NCBI RefSeq assembly: GCF_001456025.1
Contig: NZ_LMTZ01000124.1
Span: 17,845-81,844 of the forward strand
Direction: 5' to 3'
From: Mastigocoleus testarum BC008
GTDB taxonomy: Bacteria; Cyanobacteriota; Cyanobacteriia; Cyanobacteriales; Nostocaceae
DNA: 64,000 bases
Shown here: positions 39,065 to 47,975 of the stretch, in pieces
Position numbering within the stretch: position 1 is the stretch's first letter
How the letters are laid out: each line of letters begins with the position of its first letter
Notes under the pieces: model-generated
The model's input: the letters and a program-made list of their open reading frames with translations, nothing else
What the model was told of the DNA's origin: nothing
Database searches by the model: none
Position numbers and translations under genes: made by a program

Positions 39065-40651
39065 ATGAGTTTATATATTTATGACCCCAGAATACACTTA
39101 TTTGCTTTTTCTGCTAAAGAAAATGTCAATAATCGCAAAATAATTAATAAAAATTGGATTTGGGATAAGTGTAATGAAATTATTTCTAGAACAACTTTAA
39201 GTCAAAAATTTGATATCTTTCACCAAATCAATATTGATGCAGACACTACAAACTTAATTAAAATTTTCCAAGATGAAGATATTTTTCATCCAATTTTTTT
39301 TGATGAAAATGCTGAAATTATTCCTGAACAACCCAATAAAGATAAAGACTTAATTTTATTGCATACTAATAATAGTAGTGTTTATGCCATACAAATTGAT
39401 GAAAACTATGGATTATGTATTAATTTTAATTTAAATCATCCAAGAATAGCGACTCAAACAGTTGAGGTAAATCAATTACGATTTCTAAATCCAGAAAATG
39501 TTTTAATTTTAGGTAACGAAGCAAATGACAGCAATCAATTTGTAGGTCAAACATTATTAATTACTGCTCAACTTTTAGAGCAAGATGAGCATAAAACAAA
39601 TAAAGAGCTTAGAATTATTGCTAAACAATGTATTAAGGCTCTCTTTCCCGATAAGCACTATCCTTTTAATAGACAAGGTCAATTATTTAATAGTCCCATT
39701 TTTGAATACGGTAGTCTTAGACGTAAAAGCTTAGAGCGTTATCAACATATTCTAGTTTGGTTATTTTACAATCGACAGGAAAGAGAAAAATTTTATAAAA
39801 ATTATAATGATTTTTTAGACTTATTTTTATACAGGGCTAGAATAACAAGTGCTTTTAAAGAAATTCGCCGTCAAGAAAATTTAATCGCAAAAGACCTTAA
39901 AGAAATTAACGATCAGATTGACAGTTTGCATTCTCATAAAAATAATATTAATCCGACAGAAGAAGAATTATTCTATTTTAAAAATAAGCTTACTAAGCTT
40001 CCAAAAATGGCAAGAGAGTATGGCAGAAAAATTGGTTGCATGTATGAATTTGAGTCCAGTTCAGTTGTTAAAGATAACTCTAAACTTTATCATGATAAGC
40101 TTACGGAGTTAGAGAAAAATACAGAAAATTTCAGCGATAAAGACATTAATTTTCTGAAAACTTTTATTGATAAAAACTGTAAAGACTTTCTAGAAAATAC
40201 CGCAGCGAAACTGAAATATTTTGTATACAGTTCTACACTAACAGATAGTGCAATCGCATCAGTCAGAGGTCAAATTGCAATTGAACAAACAGAACTAGAA
40301 ATTCAGCGACAAAAACGTGAAGCAAAAAGCCAATATAAACAGCAAATCACAATTCTAGCCATAGGTAGTGGTATTGCAGCCGGAGAAATTTTTGCATCCA
40401 GTTACGATCTAATAGATGAAGAGAAATTACCTCTAATAACTTCATACTATATTCATCCCTTTTTCTTATCTATTTTTTACAGTTTATTATTCGGCTCCTT
40501 TGTAGCAATACTTATTTGGACAACACCTCACATATGGAAGTTTGTAAATCAGAAATGGGAGTTGACAAAGATTAAAACTATTTCAAGATTTAAAGTTATT
40601 AAGAGACTCCTACTTAATACAAAGAACAGAAGAAATAATTACCCCCGCTAG
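39065..40651 (+). CDS. Uncharacterised coiled-coil membrane protein
   Basis: 528 residues, no family recognised. The N-terminal 220 residues look globular (MSLYIYDPRIHLFAFSAKE; LILLHTNNSSVYAIQIDENYG). The middle, about 240-425, is strongly charged and helical with coiled-coil character (ENLIAKDLKEINDQIDSL; EQTELEIQRQKREAKSQYK). Two probable membrane helices follow near 430-446 and 466-487 (FFLSIFYSLLFGSFVAILIW), and a basic tail (IKRLLLNTKNRRNN) suggests a cytoplasmic C-terminus. AGGAG lies 7 bp before the ATG, stronger than most genes here. Its isolation, AT-rich base use and MITE neighbours suggest an accessory gene. Confidence 0.75.
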   Translation: MSLYIYDPRIHLFAFSAKENVNNRKIINKNWIWDKCNEIISRTTLSQKFDIFHQINIDADTTNLIKIFQDEDIFHPIFFDENAEIIPEQPNKDKDLILLHTNNSSVYAIQIDENYGLCINFNLNHPRIATQTVEVNQLRFLNPENVLILGNEANDSNQFVGQTLLITAQLLEQDEHKTNKELRIIAKQCIKALFPDKHYPFNRQGQLFNSPIFEYGSLRRKSLERYQHILVWLFYNRQEREKFYKNYNDFLDLFLYRARITSAFKEIRRQENLIAKDLKEINDQIDSLHSHKNNINPTEEELFYFKNKLTKLPKMAREYGRKIGCMYEFESSSVVKDNSKLYHDKLTELEKNTENFSDKDINFLKTFIDKNCKDFLENTAAKLKYFVYSSTLTDSAIASVRGQIAIEQTELEIQRQKREAKSQYKQQITILAIGSGIAAGEIFASSYDLIDEEKLPLITSYYIHPFFLSIFYSLLFGSFVAILIWTTPHIWKFVNQKWELTKIKTISRFKVIKRLLLNTKNRRNNYPR

Positions 40652-40736
40652 TATCCTTTTGCTTGTCTATTTGTGTTCCCTATATTCACTCACTTCAGCA
40701 ATCTACTACCTACCTACAATTTCCAATGCTTTACAA

Positions 40737-41225
40737 CTAGGGTTTATTGGATATATTTCTGACTCCTATAGACAAAGGTAGTAAATTACGAATTTCTTCC
40801 CTGACACTCATCAGGATTTTACCAAGATGATTTTGTCCGCTTCTATCCGCACCACATCCCCAAAAATAATCCCTAGCGGAATCTTCCACTAATAATCGAT
40901 CTCCGGTACTTAACAATATATCCCTGATATCGGCATGGGTAATAAATTTGGTCAAGACAGCTTTTCGCATGACTTCGGTTTTGCGTATGTCCCACTCCGG
41001 ATGTGGTTTACGTGTCGAACAACGTCCTAAACTTGCTGCTTCTTCTGGGGTACCTACTTTATGAATTACTGGTATTACAGCTTCATACTCAGTGTCAACA
41101 AATTTTTGTGCTTGGTAGTAGTGTTCCACCGTTGACCAGTAAGCACCTTGAATGAAGATTGCATGTTCCGAAAAGTTGGAAAAACAGCCGTAAGGTTGCC
41201 AAACTTTGTAAAAATAAATAGCCAT
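40737..41225 (-). CDS. NADAR-family N-glycosidase-like protein
   Basis: A 162-residue NADAR (YbiA-like) protein. Landmarks are CFSNFSEHAIFIQGAYWST near 14-32, VEHYYQAQKF near 33-42 and FWGCGADRSGQNHLGKILM near 121-139. Some family members remove ADP-ribose from guanine bases and serve as antidotes to DarT-type toxins; others cut riboflavin intermediates. No DarT-like gene is adjacent here. It converges with the unknown membrane protein at 39065-40651, 85 bp apart, so they are not one operon. Confidence 0.9.
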   Translation of the reverse strand: MAIYFYKVWQPYGCFSNFSEHAIFIQGAYWSTVEHYYQAQKFVDTEYEAVIPVIHKVGTPEEAASLGRCSTRKPHPEWDIRKTEVMRKAVLTKFITHADIRDILLSTGDRLLVEDSARDYFWGCGADRSGQNHLGKILMSVREEIRNLLPLSIGVRNISNKP

Positions 41226-41626
41226 GTAAAATGTGTTTGTTATGAATCGATTTCTAAGATTTTGCAGACAGTCGCAAAGTTTCGGGAGATAAAAATTAAG
41301 GGTTTTAAGTTCGAGATTTGAGATTCAAGGTTGTAAATTCAAGATTTTAGATTCAAGATTTTAAATATAAAGATTTTTACATCATCACCGCTATCGTACA
41401 TCTATTTTTTCTTATCGCAAAAACCACCAGTTAAACGGTTACTTTTCAATCTATTAACATTTTAGTTATTAAATATAATAATAGATAATTTTTGTAAAGA
41501 TGTAATAATTTATATCAAACTTCAGATATTTGATAATGGGTAATAGCTCATTGGTCATAGGTGAAGAGAAGCAATTACCATACCATGGACTGAGGAGTCT
41601 TCATAGTAAATATCCTCTAAAACCGT
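41226..41626. other. Intergenic region with AAGATTTTAGATTC repeats
   Basis: 401 bp. Three or more degenerate copies of a roughly 14-bp unit (GAGATTCAAGGTTGTAAATTC, AAGATTTTAGATTCAAG) at about 41308-41370. Otherwise no feature recognised. Confidence 0.55.
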
Positions 41627-42247
41627 ATGTTTGCAAGCAACTATGAAATAAGTGGCTATGAAAAAAGTAATTGGGGCTGGGTTCTTTCGCAGTGGCAAAA
41701 ACAAATAGGAGAATGGATTCAGTATCAATTACAGCGCTTTGATCGCACTTTACCTAATTGGTCACCTAATTGGTCGATTAGTAAAAACTTTGTAGATTTT
41801 CTCGGTATTTTATATTGGATTATTTTGGGCTTATTTTTCATTTGGGTCATTTGGCGTTTATGGCGAGAGTTTAGCCCTTATATTTATGCTTGGTTAGCTG
41901 ATGAGCGTTTTTCACCCGAACAAAATGGAGAAAAATCTACCCCGGATTTATCTGTAGAATCATTAATTTCGCGATCGCAAAGTTTGTATCGTCAGGGAAA
42001 TTACTCGGAAGCTTGTCGCTGTTTGTATGTTGCAATGCTACAAAAATTGCATGAAAAGAAAATTTTACGTCATAAATCTAGTCGCACCGATGGAGAATAT
42101 TTACAGTTACTACAATTGTCTGTCACTCCGATGCAACCCTATGAAACTTTAATTACGACTCATGAGCAATTATGTTTCAATAATGCAGAAATTCAAGCGG
42201 AAAATTACCAACAATGTCAGCAAGCATATCGGGAAATTGAAGATTAA
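41627..42247 (+). CDS. DUF4129 domain membrane protein
   Basis: 206 residues: one membrane helix (FLGILYWIILGLFFIWVIWRLW, about 65-86) and a cytoplasmic C-terminal DUF4129 domain with SQSLYRQGNYSEACRCLYVAM and LHEKKILRHKSSRTDGEYLQ. The family usually sits next to DUF4350, MoxR-ATPase and DUF58 genes and is thought to work with them in envelope or chaperone-like functions; only DUF4350 is present here. Its stop shares one base with the ATG of the next gene (TAATG), so translation is coupled. Confidence 0.85.
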   Translation: MFASNYEISGYEKSNWGWVLSQWQKQIGEWIQYQLQRFDRTLPNWSPNWSISKNFVDFLGILYWIILGLFFIWVIWRLWREFSPYIYAWLADERFSPEQNGEKSTPDLSVESLISRSQSLYRQGNYSEACRCLYVAMLQKLHEKKILRHKSSRTDGEYLQLLQLSVTPMQPYETLITTHEQLCFNNAEIQAENYQQCQQAYREIED

Positions 42248-43575
42248 TGAAACGTTCAAATCGCCTTGCTTGGTTTGGAGGAATTGTCATTCTTGCGATC
42301 GTTATTTTGACTTTGTTTAGCGCTCCTTCAGCGAACAAAATCCGTCAAGGTTCAACCTATAGTCGCTCTCCTGATGGTTATGGTGCTTGGTATGCTTATA
42401 TGCAACAGCAAGGAATTAATATTCAACGCTGGCAAAAACCTTTTGCACAATTAAAGCAAAATAAAGTAAATCAACCAAAGCAAAAAAGTTTAAAAATAGA
42501 AAATTTAAAGTCAGAAGATTTAAATTCAGAAGATTTAAATTCAGAAAGTCTAACATTAAAAGAAATTCCAACTACTTTATTACAAATTTATGGTGCTGTA
42601 GTACCATCAGAACCCAATGACTTGGAACGAAAATGGGTTGAAGCTGGTAATACTTTAATTGTCCTTGGCGTTCGTCAACCTCCCACCAGTGCAAATTTTT
42701 CTACCTTTCAGAAATCTTCTCAGGGTGAGATCAAAATCGAAACTACCAGACGTTATCAATCTGAGGGAAGAAAACCTACCAGTCAAAAACCTAAGGAAAA
42801 AGTACAAATATCTCTAGGCGATCGCTTTGGGGCTATAGTTTGGGAACAGAAATTTGGTAAAGGAAAAATTATTTATTCTACTACTCCTTATTTAGCTGCT
42901 AATGCTTATCAAGATTATCAAAGTAATTATCAATATTTAGCGGAATTAGTAAATCAAAAAGGTCATAAGCTATTTGTAGATGAATATATTCACGGTTATA
43001 GAGATAGTAAACAAAATGAAACTAAGAAAAATAGCGGTGCTGCTCAAATATGGGAATATTTAGCAAATACACCAGTTTTTCCCATATCTATCCAAGCGGG
43101 AGTTTTACTTTTAGTATTGGTATTTGCTCAGAATCGTCGGCTAGGAAAAGCTATTTTTTTAGATAAACCTGTTGTTGATAATAGTGAAGCTTATATCCAA
43201 GCTTTAGCAGGAGTACTACAAAAAGCTGAATCTGCTAATTTTGTTGTAGAAATGGTCGGTAAACAAGAACTAATTCAGCTACAAAAAAAGTTGGGATTAG
43301 TTACCAGTCGCAGTGATGTAAATTCTCAAATAGATCGTGAAGAATTACTAAAAGCTTGGCGAAATCATACAGGAACCTCTGACACTCAGCTAAGTAAGAT
43401 TTTACAGATTTATTCTCAATATTCTCAAAGTTCTCAAGACTCTCAAAAGCGTTCAATTAAAGATAAAGAATTAATAGATTGGTTAAATAATTGGGAGCAA
43501 ATCAAACAAGTTTTGTCTGAAAAAGGAACAGGGAAAAGGGAACAGGGAAAGGAAAAAAGCTTTATAACTCCTTAA
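42247..43575 (+). CDS. DUF4350 domain membrane protein
   Basis: 442 residues: an N-terminal helix (LAWFGGIVILAIVILTLFS), then the DUF4350 region beginning SPDGYGAWYAYMQQQGINIQRW, a second helix near 280-300 (SIQAGVLLLVLVFAQNR) and a helical C-terminal half. An odd insertion at about 80-105 consists of repeats of LNSED or LKSED encoded by a 15-bp unit. The gene overlaps the DUF4129 gene by 1 bp and forms a pair with it. The function is not established. Confidence 0.85.
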   Translation: MKRSNRLAWFGGIVILAIVILTLFSAPSANKIRQGSTYSRSPDGYGAWYAYMQQQGINIQRWQKPFAQLKQNKVNQPKQKSLKIENLKSEDLNSEDLNSESLTLKEIPTTLLQIYGAVVPSEPNDLERKWVEAGNTLIVLGVRQPPTSANFSTFQKSSQGEIKIETTRRYQSEGRKPTSQKPKEKVQISLGDRFGAIVWEQKFGKGKIIYSTTPYLAANAYQDYQSNYQYLAELVNQKGHKLFVDEYIHGYRDSKQNETKKNSGAAQIWEYLANTPVFPISIQAGVLLLVLVFAQNRRLGKAIFLDKPVVDNSEAYIQALAGVLQKAESANFVVEMVGKQELIQLQKKLGLVTSRSDVNSQIDREELLKAWRNHTGTSDTQLSKILQIYSQYSQSSQDSQKRSIKDKELIDWLNNWEQIKQVLSEKGTGKREQGKEKSFITP

Positions 43576-43615
43576 CTCTTAATTATTTACTCTTTACTCC
43601 TTACTCATTACACCT

Positions 43616-43643
43616 GTAGAGACGTAGCATGCTACGTCTCTAC
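43616..43643. repeat. 28-bp palindrome, variant core
   Basis: Arms GTAGAGACGT and ACGTCTCTAC around TAGCATGCTA, exactly self-complementary. Followed by GC-rich dispersed motifs (GGTACGCTACCGCTAGCCG) to about 43700. Confidence 0.85.
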
Positions 43644-43849
43644 GTCATTACTGTGCGCTGTCGCGCCCCGCAATACCTACGGTACGCTACCGCTAGCCGC
43701 TAACATTACTCCTAACCTCTGACTCCTGGGAAAACTTAAAATATAAGATACCAGGTGTTCAAATGTACCGCCTTAATAAACAAGCCTAAAAGCATTTAAA
43801 TAATCTTCCTGTCTGGTTTTTAGGGTATTATCCCCAGACATATTGCACC

Positions 43850-44791
43850 ATGTTTGGCTGTGTTTGGAAATTTACTTTTGATGAGTTTAAAGTTGCGCGA
43901 GAACGCGCAGCACGGTTAGAAGCGATCGCATTTCAAGATACAAACGCTTTAAAACCACTCAAAGCAGTGGAGGAAAGTATTAAAGAAGCAAAAAAACAAT
44001 ATCAACAAGCAAAAAATATTTCAGATCGAGAACAAGCGATCGCTGCATGGCAAATATCAATTAATCAGTTAAATTTAATACCTCAACAAACCCTAGCAGG
44101 AAAAACAGCAAAAGCTAAGCTCAAAGTCTATCAACAAGAATTTCAAAATGCTGTGGTTTCTTCCTTTATCAGTGCTGCTGAAGAATTTAATACCGAAGCG
44201 GAAAAAATTACAGCTACACAACCTCAAGTTGCTGCAGAGTTATTAAAACAAGCTGTCACACATTTGAATAAAGTACCTACAGATAATCCCCGCTATTTGG
44301 AAGCACAAAAACTGTCAGCGATTTACCAAGTAAAAACAAAAACACTTGCTAATTCTAATGGTGGTAATTATATTAAAGCAGCAAAAGGATTTGCGATCGC
44401 AGCGGCTAAAGCATCACAAAACCCACCTCATAGGGCTGAAACTTGGGGAGAAATCGCTAAATTATGGCAAAAAGCAATTGAAAAACTGGAAAAAATTCAA
44501 GTTAGAGAACCGAGTTACAGTGAAGCACAAAATTTACTAGCAACATACCAGACAAATTTAGGTACGATTAAAACTCGCCAAAAGTTGGAAATTGAAGCTC
44601 AACAAAAACTACAGCAAGCTCACAGACAAATTCAAAATTTAATTGCAAATTCTGGGTCGAATCCTCAACAATTTAAGGCTCAAATTCAAGGTGTAATCAA
44701 TCAATTGAAAACGATAAGTGCGGGAACTACTGCTTATAAAGAAGCGGAACAGTTATTAAAGTCAGCATATGACAAACTAAAACAAACTTGA
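43850..44791 (+). CDS. Uncharacterised helical repeat protein
   Basis: 313 residues, almost wholly alpha-helical, Ala/Gln/Lys/Glu-rich, with a TPR-like periodicity (for example LKAVEESIKEAKKQYQQAKN, then AAELLKQAVTHLNKVPTDNPRYLEAQKL and WQKAIEKLEKIQVREPSYSEAQNLL). The pattern AVxxLxxIPxxxxxYxEAQxLL recurs at least four times, so it is a repeat scaffold. The start is doubtful: the open frame continues upstream and no ribosome site is seen, so the N-terminus (MFGCVWKFTFDEF) may be a trimmed signal or membrane helix. Function unknown. It precedes the NACHT gene by 190 bp. Confidence 0.65.
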   Translation: MFGCVWKFTFDEFKVARERAARLEAIAFQDTNALKPLKAVEESIKEAKKQYQQAKNISDREQAIAAWQISINQLNLIPQQTLAGKTAKAKLKVYQQEFQNAVVSSFISAAEEFNTEAEKITATQPQVAAELLKQAVTHLNKVPTDNPRYLEAQKLSAIYQVKTKTLANSNGGNYIKAAKGFAIAAAKASQNPPHRAETWGEIAKLWQKAIEKLEKIQVREPSYSEAQNLLATYQTNLGTIKTRQKLEIEAQQKLQQAHRQIQNLIANSGSNPQQFKAQIQGVINQLKTISAGTTAYKEAEQLLKSAYDKLKQT

Positions 44792-44828
44792 AATTGATAT
44801 TAATTATTAGCCAAAATCATAGTTCCCT

Positions 44829-44882
44829 GTAGAGACGTTGCAGAGCCTGCGGCGTCGGCGTTAGCCTCTGCAACGTCTCTAC
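44829..44882. repeat. Palindrome split at its axis by a 26-bp module
   Basis: Left half (44829-44842) and right half (44869-44882) are exactly the two 14-bp halves of the 28-bp palindrome found elsewhere. Between them lies a 26-bp GC-rich segment starting GAGCCTGCGGCGTCGG and ending GCCTC. A close relative of that segment is at 62592-62616. Confidence 0.85.
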
Positions 44883-44981
44883 GTTTTTGGGATTTACCGA
44901 AAAATACTTAATTCGTGGAGTAGTAATATATCAATGTGCTAGCAATTAATCTACACTAAGCCTTATCCTTGAGTCTCCTCT

Positions 44982-46958
44982 ATGAAAAAGCTGCTTAGAA
45001 ATCCTTTATTTTTATTTATATTTGGTGCGATCGCGGCTACGGTCATTGGCTATTTAATCAATCAATTACCTAACATTCCTAATTTTCCTCACAAAACCGA
45101 AATACTGTTTGCTGCTGTATTTATCTTCACTATATTGACTGCTTTAGTTGCATATCAGCAAGCACAACAACAACCGGAAGATGCACCTGCAGATATTGAC
45201 CCCACAATTCGTCCCAGATTACTCGAAGCAGAAGGTACAAAAGTCAAACAAAGGTTGCGTGATTCTTTACATGACTTGCTAATGCTCGATTTGAGACGGG
45301 AGGAACAACCGCAGCAAGTTGCTCGGAAACCGCTTCAGACTTTGTATACAGTATCGGTTAACAACACCATAAGTCAGCCGAAGGTGAAGGTACTCGACAA
45401 AATAATAGATGTATTGCGACGGGATGATATTGGTGGACGTTTATTAATTTTAGGAAAACCAGGAAGCGGAAAAACCACAACCCTACTAGATTTAGCTGAA
45501 GAATTACTCGAGCGAGCAAAAAATAATCACAGCGAACCTATACCGATAATTTTTGAACTTTCAGCTTGGCGCGATGATAGTGTAAATTTTTTAGGTTGGT
45601 TAATTATTCAACTCAAGGAAGAATATAATCTTACACCGGGGATAAGTCGATTTTGGTTAGAACGGGGTGAAGTTTTACCGTTATTGGATGGTTTGGATGA
45701 ATTGGGTTTAGAAAAACAGAGAAAATGTATTCGAGCAATCAATAAATATTTAAGTGAAGATGCGAAGCGGGATTTGGTAGTTTGCTGTCGAGAAGAAGAA
45801 TATATTGCAGGGGAGGAACAACTTGCGGAGTTGCATGGTGCTGTCTGTTTGCAACCGTTGAGCAATAAACAAATTCAAAATTATTTAGAAGTATTTGACC
45901 GAGGAGATTTGTGGCACAGTATAGAAAATAATGCTGAGTTTTTGGAGTTAGCAAAAACTCCTTTGTTATTGTCAATGATGGTTGTTGCTTATCAAGGACA
46001 AGCAATACACACAAAGGAAGAATTATTTGATTCTTATATTGAGCGCAGGTTTGAGTTAAATCCTGTGAATCAAGAGGAGCCACAGCGTAGAAAAACAATT
46101 CACTTTTTGAAGTTTTTAGCTAACCGCTTGAAAGAAACGCAGACGGAATTTTTAATTGAAAATATTCAGCCTGATTGGCTACTAAGTAGTAGGCAAAAAT
46201 TTTTTCACAGACTCATTGTCGGGCTGATTTTCGGGCTGATTGTCGGGCTGATTGTCGGGCTGATTTTCGGGCTGATTTTCGGGCTGATTTTCGGGCTGAT
46301 TTTCGGGCTGAGTTACGGGCTGAATTACGGACTGATTAAGATTGAAACAGTAGAGGAAATAAGATTTTCTTTTAAACCTGAAAAACGAAAACAATATATC
46401 AAAAATTTGATTGACGGGCTGATTGTCGGGTTGATTTACGGACTGATTTGTGGGCTGATTTTAGGACCGATTTACGGGCTGATTTTTGTGCCAATTTTCG
46501 GGCTGATTTTCGGGCTAATTTTCGGGCTGATTTTCGGGCTAAAAGATGAGATTTTAAATAAATCTTTTCCCAATCAAGGTATTTGGACTTCTGCTAAAAA
46601 TACGCTTATTTTCACAGTTTTATGTAGCTCAATTTTTACTTTTGTACAGGTTTGGTTAAAATCATCATTATCCCAGTTTATTAGAGTTGATAATATAGAT
46701 TTTATTTTGAAATTATCTCAATTCCTTGTAGTATTTTTAGTATTTTTCTATGGAGGTGGACTAGCCTGCATAAAACACTTTTCCCTCCGCTTAGTACTTT
46801 GGCACAATGATTACATCCCTTGGAATTATGCCCAATTCCTCGACCGTGCTGCAGAACGTCGTATCATCCAAAAAGTAGGTGGTAGCTATCGCTTCATTCA
46901 CCGTTTACTACTCGATCATTTCGCCGATATGCCTATTTCTACAAGTTCACTAAAATAG
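44982..46958 (+). CDS. NACHT-domain NTPase with repeat-built membrane region
   Basis: 658 residues. Two N-terminal membrane helices (9-28 and 40-58) are followed by a linker and a NACHT NTPase core: Walker A LGKPGSGKTTTLLDL (157-171), Walker B LLDGLDELGL (234-243), and a winged-helix-like stretch to about 400. Next come two membrane blocks made of GLIF/GLIV/GLIY tetrapeptides at 411-450 and 478-520, more helices (540-600) and a conserved C-terminal region (YIPWNYAQFLDRAAERRII, FIHRLLLDHF). NACHT proteins are STAND NTPases used as sensors in immunity and cell death. The ligand is unknown. Known cyanobacterial homologues have the same general plan; the repeat count is likely to vary. Confidence 0.85.
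   Translation: MKKLLRNPLFLFIFGAIAATVIGYLINQLPNIPNFPHKTEILFAAVFIFTILTALVAYQQAQQQPEDAPADIDPTIRPRLLEAEGTKVKQRLRDSLHDLLMLDLRREEQPQQVARKPLQTLYTVSVNNTISQPKVKVLDKIIDVLRRDDIGGRLLILGKPGSGKTTTLLDLAEELLERAKNNHSEPIPIIFELSAWRDDSVNFLGWLIIQLKEEYNLTPGISRFWLERGEVLPLLDGLDELGLEKQRKCIRAINKYLSEDAKRDLVVCCREEEYIAGEEQLAELHGAVCLQPLSNKQIQNYLEVFDRGDLWHSIENNAEFLELAKTPLLLSMMVVAYQGQAIHTKEELFDSYIERRFELNPVNQEEPQRRKTIHFLKFLANRLKETQTEFLIENIQPDWLLSSRQKFFHRLIVGLIFGLIVGLIVGLIFGLIFGLIFGLIFGLSYGLNYGLIKIETVEEIRFSFKPEKRKQYIKNLIDGLIVGLIYGLICGLILGPIYGLIFVPIFGLIFGLIFGLIFGLKDEILNKSFPNQGIWTSAKNTLIFTVLCSSIFTFVQVWLKSSLSQFIRVDNIDFILKLSQFLVVFLVFFYGGGLACIKHFSLRLVLWHNDYIPWNYAQFLDRAAERRIIQKVGGSYRFIHRLLLDHFADMPISTSSLK
46212..46331 (+). repeat. 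12-bp in-frame tandem repeat (block 1)
   Basis: About ten units of GGGCTGATTTTC/GGGCTGATTGTC, each coding Gly-Leu-Ile-Phe or -Val. As the unit is a multiple of 3, gain or loss changes membrane-segment length without frameshift. Confidence 0.9.
46413..46541 (+). repeat. 12-bp in-frame tandem repeat (block 2)
   Basis: About ten more degenerate GGGCTGATTTTC units within the NACHT gene, separated from block 1 by a short charged loop. The last four units are nearly identical, suggesting recent expansion. Confidence 0.85.
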
Positions 46959-47481
46959 ATAAAGAAATTAAATTTATAGTTTATTAATATTATATGGCGG
47001 TGCGTTAATGTGTGGCGATAAAGGCGACCAAAAAACATTCTCTTGCGTATATATAGCGTTTTCCATTTGAATCAAATACATTTTATATTCCTATTCTGTA
47101 GAGACGTTGCATGCAACGTCTCTACAAAGTGTCATGCACTCAACCGAAAACCACTATAAATCCTTGTATATGACTTTTAATCGCAACGGTGCATTACGGT
47201 GCAATTGGAGATTATCTCATAAATCCAAGATTTATTTTTGCACCTAACAGCACCCTACAATTATTTTATTTTTGATTTATAAATACACTTTCTTAAAGTA
47301 TTAGACAATTAAATAATTAGAAAAATAATTAGGGATTTCCAAACAATAATTTATACCATAACCCTTAGCTGTAGGGACGCACCAACGTGCGCCCAAAAAT
47401 ATATAATTCAACCAATTTATACCCTAAATAATGGTATATCTCCTTATTTGGAATTCCCCTTGGCATGCGACGATACAAAAC
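46959..47481. other. Intergenic region with MITE-like element
   Basis: 523 bp between two convergent genes. Holds a GCGGTGCGTTA motif (46997), the 107-bp inverted-repeat element at 47052-47158, and a short palindrome GGGACGCACCAACGTGCGCCC (split at about 47374-47394) of another dispersed family. No gene seen. Confidence 0.65.
47052..47158. mobile_element. 107-bp MITE-like element carrying the 28-bp palindrome
   Basis: Imperfect terminal inverted repeats (TATAGCGTTTTCC at left; GAAAACCACTATA at right) around the 28-bp palindrome at 47098-47125. Its termini differ from those of the element at 36663-36764 although the centre is identical. No clear target duplication. Confidence 0.6.
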
Positions 47482-47859
47482 TTAAAATATACGGAAAATA
47501 AACGGATAGTGGAAAGGTTCGTCAGGATTACCCAAACAACTTAACAAAGCCCAAATTGTTAATCCCCAGTGAAGTAAAAAACCGAGAGCCAGTAAGGGGA
47601 AAAATAAAATTCCACCTAACCCAAAAGTAAGCCAAGATATAACACCCACCGGTACGCCAATTACAGTCGCCCAAAACCAAACATTGAGGTGAAAATTCAT
47701 CGATTCTTTGGCGTTACTTCGAACAACCGGATCGTCAGAAATAATATTGATTCCAAATGGTACAGCGAATGACAAAAACGCCGTGCTAAAAAAGATTGCT
47801 GCGTGACACAAACAAGATAACAATCGACGTTTATCGCGATTATAGGTAATTTCTTGCAT
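47482..47859 (-). CDS. DUF4870 (Tic20-like) membrane protein
   Basis: 125 residues with four hydrophobic segments: LLSCLCHAAIFFSTAFLSFAV, a helix after NAKESMNFHLNVW, GVISWLTFGLGGILFFP, and LALGFLLHWGLTIWALL. The motif NAKESMNFHLN is the DUF4870 hallmark. The family is a small polytopic membrane protein of unproved function, distantly related to Tic20. Start ATG at 47859, 117 bp upstream of and divergent from ureE. Confidence 0.85.
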   Translation of the reverse strand: MQEITYNRDKRRLLSCLCHAAIFFSTAFLSFAVPFGINIISDDPVVRSNAKESMNFHLNVWFWATVIGVPVGVISWLTFGLGGILFFPLLALGFLLHWGLTIWALLSCLGNPDEPFHYPFIFRIF

Positions 47860-47975
47860 TCAGGAACTCCTTAGTCTATTTTCTATGGTCTATTTTTTAT
47901 TAACTTGCTCTCCTAATTGCAATTTTAACGGGCAGATACTTAAGTTGAATATTGGAGTTTGCCGTACTCAAGAAA

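Noticed and set aside
46182..46394. Antisense ORF with repeated NQPE residues
   Set aside because: Mirror image of the GLIF-coding repeat in the NACHT gene; no start signal of its own.
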